Below, in pieces: positions 57,630 to 64,000 of a stretch of DNA of 64,000 nucleotides. Location of the stretch: assembly GCA_905221605.1 (NCBI GenBank), contig CAJNDS010002561.1, positions 186,001 to 250,000 on the forward strand, given 5' to 3'. Below the pieces are notes generated by a model, which did not search any database, was not told the origin of the DNA, and worked only from the letters and a program-made list of their open reading frames with translations. The position numbers and the translations under genes were made by a program. The number at the start of each line of letters is the position of its first letter. Within the stretch, counting starts at the first letter, position 1. Source of the DNA: Symbiodinium natans (Eukaryota; Sar; Dinophyceae; Suessiales; Symbiodiniaceae).

Positions 57630-60341
57630 CTTCGGCAGGCGGCGACATCGGCATGCATCGGCTTCGATAATGGAGTTTCCTGGTCCAGGTGATCCATGGA
57701 CATCCATGTCACACCGTTGCCCGCACACACCTTTTAGCAGGAGTTCTGCATCAAGCGCCCATGATTGCCACGACCGTTTTATCAACACTTTGGCTGAAGA
57801 TGCTGGGCCGTGGCAGAGGGCGAACAATGTGAATAGCGAATCACTCGTCACAGTCAGATTGAAATTGCCCAGCGTGCATATTATAGCGTCACAACTATCG
57901 ATGCAACTTGAAGGTTGGGAGAATTCAGGGCCAAGAAGCTCAAACAGTCCGTGCGCATTGGAGGATCACTGAAGATGTCGAATTGTGGTCTCACTGTGTA
58001 TGTATGACCCGTTCTATGATGACTAGTCGCCTCCTATAGACGTTGTAAGGAAATGGCCCGTAATTAAGTTGACCCTCTAGCCTTACCGCGATTCTCCTTC
58101 TCGTCTCCTTGGGTGAGTCATGCAGCTGGTGCAGCTTGGAATTGAAGGTCTACATGTGAAGGTCCCCCCCGCATCATTGTGCAATATTGTGCATGGCTCG
58201 GTCAGGTGCTGGGGTAGGCCTTGGTGCGCAGACGGACCGCGGTGCCGAGGCTGGTTCTTGGCTTCAAGAAAACGCCCCCCCCCCCCCCCCCCCACACATC
58301 TGAGGCGCCCTCCCCTCAGCCCCATGAGCAAGCAGTCAGGGGCTGGGGAACTCTGGGTCCTGGGTTCAATGGGAAGATGTCCGCAGTCTGGCTTGATGTT
58401 TCGTTTATTTTGCGTGCTTTGCGTCAGATCCAGAGCCTCGCCAAGTTCCTGCCTGCTGATTGGGCAGACTGATCCCTCTCCACGTCGGCAACATGCTGCA
58501 AGAGAGCGATCGGAAGGGTCAATGTCGCTGCGCAAAGTGAAGCAAGAAGTCGGCAATTGCGTGTGTAGCACTGCTCGGTGACAAGCTGCGGGGCTTGGTG
58601 GGTTCCATCCAGTTCAAGGAGTCCAACATGTGGTGTGTGGAGGTCCGGAAGTTGTAGATGTTCCTGTAGGGGCTTACATAGGTGTGCTGTCACTGTCCAC
58701 GCTGCAAGGCTGCATTGGCGTTAGGCAACATTGGCAGAGCGTGCGCTAGAGGCAGTGCAGCAACTATGTGTCTAACATCTACGTGCTGTCACCCTCGTGT
58801 CGGCAGTAAGTACAACGTCTCAAGGTTGCATTGCTGGGGCTTTAAAGAGAGAATGTGCAGAAGAAGCTGTTTGGCTCGACTGAGTCATGTCTGTCAGCTG
58901 ACTTATGGTGACTTCGGGGCAGTTGCCAAGACTGTGGGTGCACATGCCGCAAGGCAAGAACGACATGCTGGAACAGTTTCCGCTGCATAGAACACAGCAA
59001 AACTTGCATAAGATTCTGGCGGCGGCTCCGGCGAGATGTCAAGATGACATGAGGCTTACATGCTACCCGCCTGTCTCAGCATGCACTGTGCCATCTGTGT
59101 TTTCGCAGCTGCCATCTGTCCCGTGCGTCGCAGCTTCATTGCCATCGGCCAAGGCCCCCCCACAGCCGCAGCAGCTCTTCCAGGCTTCTATTTTGCAACC
59201 TTCCAGCTCTGAGTGAGATGCTTGCTGCTTCAAATAGTAAGTCCCTGAAGTCACTTTCATTGCGGGCATAGGTTTGACACCTGGGAACTCGCTCAGTTGC
59301 TACACTCCTTGGTCTGTGTTTCAAAGACAGGTCAACCATCCAGACACACACACACACACACACACACACTTAGGCCGCGACACGCACAAGAGCATCAGCG
59401 CAGCAAGGCAGCATGAGCCAATGGCCATCCCCAGGCATGCATAGATCGAAGTTGATGTTCAAGCTGAGACACATTGCAAGCAACTACTGCAATCCCGACA
59501 AAGGGCTTGCGTTCCAGAGCCCATACGTCGCAGCCACTTGCAACAATCTCAACCAGAGCGCTACGCAGCTATTCGCTTCTAGTTCAGCAACTTTCTCTCT
59601 TCCACAGTCCTGGGCACGGCGGGCATCAAGCGAAACACAGGATTCTTACCCGCGTACACGAAACGGCTTACGCTCGCGCCGCCGTTGGTAGTATGTCTAA
59701 AGGCCACAATCCAAGGAAGGCGCCTTCGACGCAAGCGGAAGCTCGGCGTGTGGGCGTCGTCAGTGCGTCGTCGGAGTTGCAACCCAAAGTGCCCGTCGTC
59801 ATTGGTCTTTTTTGGAGCTTCCGCTATTGAAAGCTGTACCTGATTCAGCATGTTCTTTGCAAGCTTCTGCGCAATTTTCAGCGACGGACGTCATGGCTCA
59901 AGCACGTATGAAGGGCACAACGAACATGGCATTGCAACACTACGTGTGAACCAATGGCCTCTTGAACGTGCGTTGCGCTTTTGGGATATGCCTGAGAGCA
60001 TGGCTGCTTCAGCGCTTCCACTCATTTTATTCCTGATGCTCCTTTCATCCCCTGCTACTAGTGCTGCATCATTGCATTCGCGTGCTCAAAACTAAGCATT
60101 GGACTCATCAGTGCTTCATGTCTTTCAGCCGGGGGCAAATCAACACCCGGTGTCTGGAAAACTTCCTAGCATGAAGTTCTTGCACTAGCCGACTCTAAGT
60201 AAGTATATACGGAATCGGATGAAGATGACTCAACAGGATTCCCTTAGTTTTCCAAACGAACAAGGATCAGCTTGGGTTTAAAAACACACAAGCAGACGCA
60301 CTCAACAAGGTTAACGAATTGAATTGGCTGGCGCGACTCCG
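57630..60341. other. Unassigned; microsatellites and exon-like patches
   Basis: A poly-C run lies at about 58276-58293 and a CA run at about 59344-59369. Exon-like + strand patches: about 58921-59035 (LWVHMPQGKNDMLEQFPLH) and 59413-59691 (KLRHIASNYCNPDKGLAF). No domain recognised; they may be exons of one unknown gene downstream of the PPR gene. Confidence 0.3.
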
Positions 60342-60386
60342 GGTTCACCTACAGAAACCTTGTTCCGACTGTGACTTCCTCTAAGT
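60342..60386 (-). pseudogene. Relic of the 3' end of eukaryotic 18S rRNA, antisense
   Basis: Read on the - strand, the segment gives acttagaggaag, then a short disrupted stretch, then gtcggaacaaggtttctgta and ggtgaacc. This matches the universal 18S 3' end (ACTTAGAGGAAG, GTCGTAACAAGGTTTCCGTAGGTGAACC) with a few substitutions and a small change between the blocks. Sequence beyond the acttagaggaag block does not continue as dinoflagellate 18S, and no ITS follows. It is a short, nonfunctional fragment. The adjacent + strand words ttcaccccagtcatc resemble the antisense of bacterial-type 16S near its 3' end, which may be chance. Confidence 0.65.
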
Positions 60387-61260
60387 CCAATCTTTCACCC
60401 CAGTCATCGAAAGAGAACACACGAACAACTATAGGCGACCCGAAAGAGTACCGACACACCTGCTGCATTTCGCAGCGCAAGCTGCGTTATCTTGTTTCTG
60501 CAGCGCAGCAGAGTGCGAAGATGTTTGCCACAGCGCGGCTTCCCGTCTTCAGGAGCGACGCTGCCTCCGGGACTTCGAATCGCGTCCCTTGAACGCCAGG
60601 CATCGGCCGGAAAGGCTGAAAGACTCAGTCCTAATTACATGTAAAGCAGACCTACAGTGGACCTACAGATAAAGCTTGATGATAAAGCTTGAGCTTCATC
60701 CAACAACCCAATATCTGGATTCCAGATGATGAGTCATTCCCCTGTTGTTGTGATTAGAAAGCCTGGCACAAGCAAGCCGCGTGCACGGCCCTTAAATTCA
60801 AAAGGATCATTCTTCGCATTCCGGTGCCAGTTTTAGGGAGTTTGACCGAAAGCTTACCGCCAAAAGGGTCTTGACCGGATCATAAAGTGAGTAAGACGCT
60901 CTGTTGGCCCGTGCTTACACAGTACACGTGTTTTTAAAACGGGTTTGTTAAACATGTCACTTGCGAATGCATTTTCAAAGTTCCTCTTGAAAAAACGCTC
61001 GGGAAACAAGCGTGTTTATGTCTAAATGGAGATCTTCGATGAGACGTGCGTTGTCTAAGTCAGATAAAAATCCTTTATGTTTTGCTTTTCCCTCGCCTAC
61101 CAGTATGCCGTTGGAAGTTGGAACAACTTACGCACAACGCGATTTCGTATGGAAAAGCATCAGCAAATACCAAAGCTGGAACTTGTGCTATAGGCATTTG
61201 AGTTTGTATTTGGAAACTTCTGCAATCAACTAGTGACATCAAGGGGTTGTTTGCTCCTTG
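60387..61260. other. No gene recognised
   Basis: Only short unsupported frames. The sequence is somewhat AT-richer than the flanks from about 60600. Confidence 0.35.
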
Positions 61261-61261
61261 G

Positions 61262-62665
61262 CATAGGCCGCCAGCACGCATCATGAGCATCAGCTGGGCT
61301 GGCTCTTGGCATAGGCCGCCAGCCAGCCCGCATCATGAGCATCAGCTGGGCTGGCTCTTGGCATAGGCCACCAGCCAGCGCGCATCATGAGCATCAGCTG
61401 GGCTGGCTCTTGGCGTAGGCCACCAGCCAGCGCGCGTCATGAGCATCAGCTGGGCTGGCTCAATAGGCCGCCAGCCAGCGCGCATCATGAGCATCAGCTG
61501 GGCTGGCTCTTGGCGTAGGCCGCCAGCCAGCGCGCATCGTGAGCATCAGCTGGGCTGGCTCTTGGCATAGGCCACCAGCCAGCGTGCATCATGAGCATCA
61601 GCTGGGCTAGCTTTTGGCATAGGCCACCAGCCAGCGCATCATGAGCATCAGCTGGGCTGGCTCTTGGCATAGGCCACCAGCCAGCGCGCATCATGAGCAT
61701 CAGCTGGGCTGGCTCTTGGCATAGGCCGCCAGCCAGCGCGAATCACGAGCATCAGCTGGGCTGGCTCTTGGCATAGGCCGCCAGCCAGCCCGCATCATGA
61801 GCTATGCCACCAGCCAGCGCGCATCATGAGCATCAGCTGGGCTGGCTCTTGGCATAGGCCACCAGCCAGCGCGCATCATGAGCATCAGCTGGGCTGGCTC
61901 TTGGCATAGGCCGCCAGCCAGCGCGCATCATGAGCATCAGCTGGGCTGGCTCTTGGCATCGGCCGCCAGCCAGCGCGCATCATGAGCATCAGCTGGGCTG
62001 GCTCTTGGCATAGGCCAGGCTCTTGGCATAGGCCACCAGCCAGCGCGCATCATGAGCATCAGCTGGGCTGGCTCTTGGCATAGGCCACCAGCCAGCGCGC
62101 ATCATGAGCATCAGCTGGGCTGGCTCTTGGCATATGGCCGCCAGCCAGCGCGCATCATGAGCATCAGCTGGGCTGGCTCTTGGCATAGGCCGCCAGCCAG
62201 CGCGCATCATGAGCATCAGCTGGGCTGGCTCTTGGCATAGGCCGCCAGCCAGCGCGCATCATGAGCATCAGCTGGGCTGGCTCTTGGCATATGGCCGCCA
62301 GCCAGCGCGCATCATGAGCATCAGCTGGGCTGGCTCTTGGCATAGGCCGCCAGCCAGCGCGCATCATGAGCATCAGCTGGGCTTGCTCTTGGCATAGCGC
62401 GCATCATGAGCATCAGCTGGGCTGGCTCTTGGCATAAGCCGCCGGCCAGCGCGCATCATGAGCATCAGCTGGGCTTGCTCTTGGCATAGCGCGCATCATG
62501 AGCATCAGCGTGGCTGGCTCTTGGCATAGGCCGCCAGCCAGCGCGCATCATGAGCATCAGCTGGGCTTGCTCTTGGCATAGCGCGCATCATGAGCATCAG
62601 CGGGGCTGGCTTTTGGCATAGGCCGCCAGCCAGCGCGCATCATGAGCATCCGCGGCCTGCCCGAT
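61262..62665. repeat. Satellite of about 27 units of about 52 bp
   Basis: The unit begins gcatcatgagcatcagctgg, continues gctggctcttggcatagg and ends ccgccagccagcgc. Units are highly similar, with C/T and G/A variants (for example ccaccagcc against ccgccagcc) and rare indels. From about 62368 to 62600, 52-bp units alternate with about 40-bp units that lack the agg-ccgccagcc part, giving a 92-bp higher-order period for about three cycles. Because 52 is not a multiple of three, short frames on both strands shift from unit to unit and are not genes. The end near 62650 is degenerate (gagcatccgcgg). Confidence 0.97.
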
Positions 62666-62892
62666 TCTCACAGCTTCCAGCCTCTGCAAACCTTAAGGTT
62701 CCCTGTCCAATACCTATCCTTGAGCAGATAGCACGTGACATCGGGACTCTGAGTCCCACCTGCCCCCTGTTCTCTCCATGGCGGGATGCAGGCCCGTAGT
62801 GCATCTCTTTCTGAATGTAACTTGTATGTTACCCCCATATAGATCTCCATAGCAGCGTGGTGTTCACATCCTGAAGCTGATCTCCCACGCAG

Positions 62893-63110
62893 GCTGCCGA
62901 CGCGGCGCTGCGCGAAATCCAAGCGGCCTCTGCCAGCAGCGGCCTTCGCACGCTGGAGCTCGGTGTGGGCCGGGCGCGTATCGCGTATGGGAGTTCAACA
63001 AGCGCAAGAGCTGAGGATACCCAAGCCATCCGCAAGCGACCCAAGCCCTGTGAAGAACGTGCCTCCACGGTTCTCAATGTGTCATATTCGTTGGCGCACA
63101 GCATTGCTTG
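62893..63110 (+). CDS. Exon of an unrecognised gene after the satellite
   Basis: Starting at an AG|G acceptor (ending 62892), the frame reads AADAALREIQAASASSGLRT, then LELGVGRARIAYGSS, and stays open for about 70 codons. Composition is exon-like. A further patch at about 63256-63360 (QLHAGFARRFGKPGHDSDFK) might be the next exon. No domain recognised. Confidence 0.4.
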
Positions 63111-63360
63111 AGCGCATGTCTCGGCAATCTGGTGTGTGGAGGTTTTGGCGCTCTTCGCGCGCTTCTGAAGCTGCGGCGCCATCATGTGACCCGGGCCCGA
63201 AAGGCCTGAAATCTTCAGAGATCTTCAGAGCATCTGCTTTGAGCCTGGAGCCTCGCACCCAGCTCCACGCGGGCTTCGCTCGCAGGTTTGGCAAGCCTGG
63301 ACACGACAGCGATTTCAAGCAGAAGTTCGCTCGCTTGCCGAGCAGCTGCATCAGCATATA

Positions 63361-64000
63361 CTTCTTGCCGCAGGGGACACTGACTTTATGTAGCCAACAA
63401 CGAACAAGAGCCTGCCAGGTTTCCAGCATGTCACCGGCTGATCGCTCTGGCATCCCGGGTCATGCATGTGTCACCTGGCTGGAACAGTTGCTAGATGCTG
63501 GAGTTTGCCACTATGTTCGCCAAACAATCCTCATGAGAATTTCTCTTTTGGTGCATCCGACTGTCTGCCTCTGTGGCAGTAGCACAACTTTGCCTTCAGA
63601 CATCTCTGCATCCAAACAGGCGAGAGGACTTCCTGTGATGTGCTGAAAACGGCTTTGCAGGAAGGTGGTTGCAATGTAGAAGCAGCTCCGACTCTGGAGT
63701 TTCTTGCACGGGCAACATGGATCTCTGCTTGGGCTTCAACGGCAATCAAAGGCCAAAACAGGCAGGCGAGCTCAACGTGATTCTGAGAAGCTACGAGCCA
63801 GGCATGGACCACTGCTTGCATGGGGCATGTGGCATGAAGCATCATGCATCATGATGCCGTATCACAGACAGCAATGCCCACTTGGGCTTAGAATGCCTTG
63901 GGCATTGGATCTTGTCCGAGACAGAATCATGTTCATTCGGACATGTGTTGCAGGAACCAAATCTTTTACTTATGTGCATATAAGAAGCAATCATGCTTTG
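63361..64000. other. No gene recognised at window end
   Basis: Short overlapping frames only; the window ends inside this region, so 5' or 3' parts of neighbouring genes may be cut. Confidence 0.3.

Noticed and set aside
59890-59903. Possible spliced-leader relic (atggctcaag)
   Set aside because: Only the last nine bases match the dinoflagellate leader end and the upstream bases do not; expected by chance in a window this size.
61494-62397. Short proteins encoded by the satellite on both strands
   Set aside because: The unit length is not a multiple of three, so frames shift from unit to unit and break at indels.
61262-62665. CRISPR array
   Set aside because: Repeats are directly adjacent with no unique spacers, and the sequence is eukaryotic in character.

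Overview
The window reads as nuclear DNA of a dinoflagellate (Symbiodiniaceae- or Polarella-like). The recognisable genes are broken into short exons of about 45-430 nt. They are joined by introns that start with GC or GA as often as GT and end in AG followed by G. Every recognisable gene lies on the + strand, which fits the unidirectional gene clusters of dinoflagellates. Much of the rest is microsatellite, homopolymer and degenerate repeat. No bacterial-style operon, CRISPR array, tRNA or intact rRNA gene was found. Exon borders were inferred by eye from protein-family alignment, reading phase and AG|G acceptors, so those marked ~ may be off by a few codons.

Layout. 1-510: 3' exons of a small multi-pass membrane protein. 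1.1-2.4 kb: AT-rich low complexity and duplicated GAA-repeat modules. 4.8-7.5 kb: a run of phase-0 exons coding a charged coiled coil, perhaps the N-terminus of the next gene. 8.2-12.9 kb: a calpain-type cysteine protease with Cys, His and Asn catalytic residues and parts of domain III. 16.2-18.3 kb (perhaps to 19.5): a Pus1/TruA-type pseudouridine synthase. 19.68 kb: a MITE-like hairpin. 21.1-21.6 kb: a diverged tandem repeat. 23.7-25.9, 30.1-34.2 and 42.5-44.8 kb: three tandem Pumilio (PUF) genes. 56.1-57.6 kb: a PPR protein. 60.34 kb: an antisense relic of the 3' end of small-subunit rRNA. 61.26-62.67 kb: a satellite of about 52-bp units. 62.9-63.1 kb: an exon of an unknown gene.

Functional theme. 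Several of the recognisable genes act on RNA: three PUF proteins (mRNA 3' UTR binding), a pseudouridine synthase and a PPR protein (organelle RNA). This suits organisms that rely heavily on post-transcriptional control. The most interesting structure is the PUF trio. The same protein positions are uninterrupted in copy 1 but cut in copies 2 and 3 by introns with differing GC, GA or GT donors. Copy 1 has its own private intron. The array is thus a local record of intron gain or loss after duplication. All three copies also share an unusual change in PUF repeat 6.
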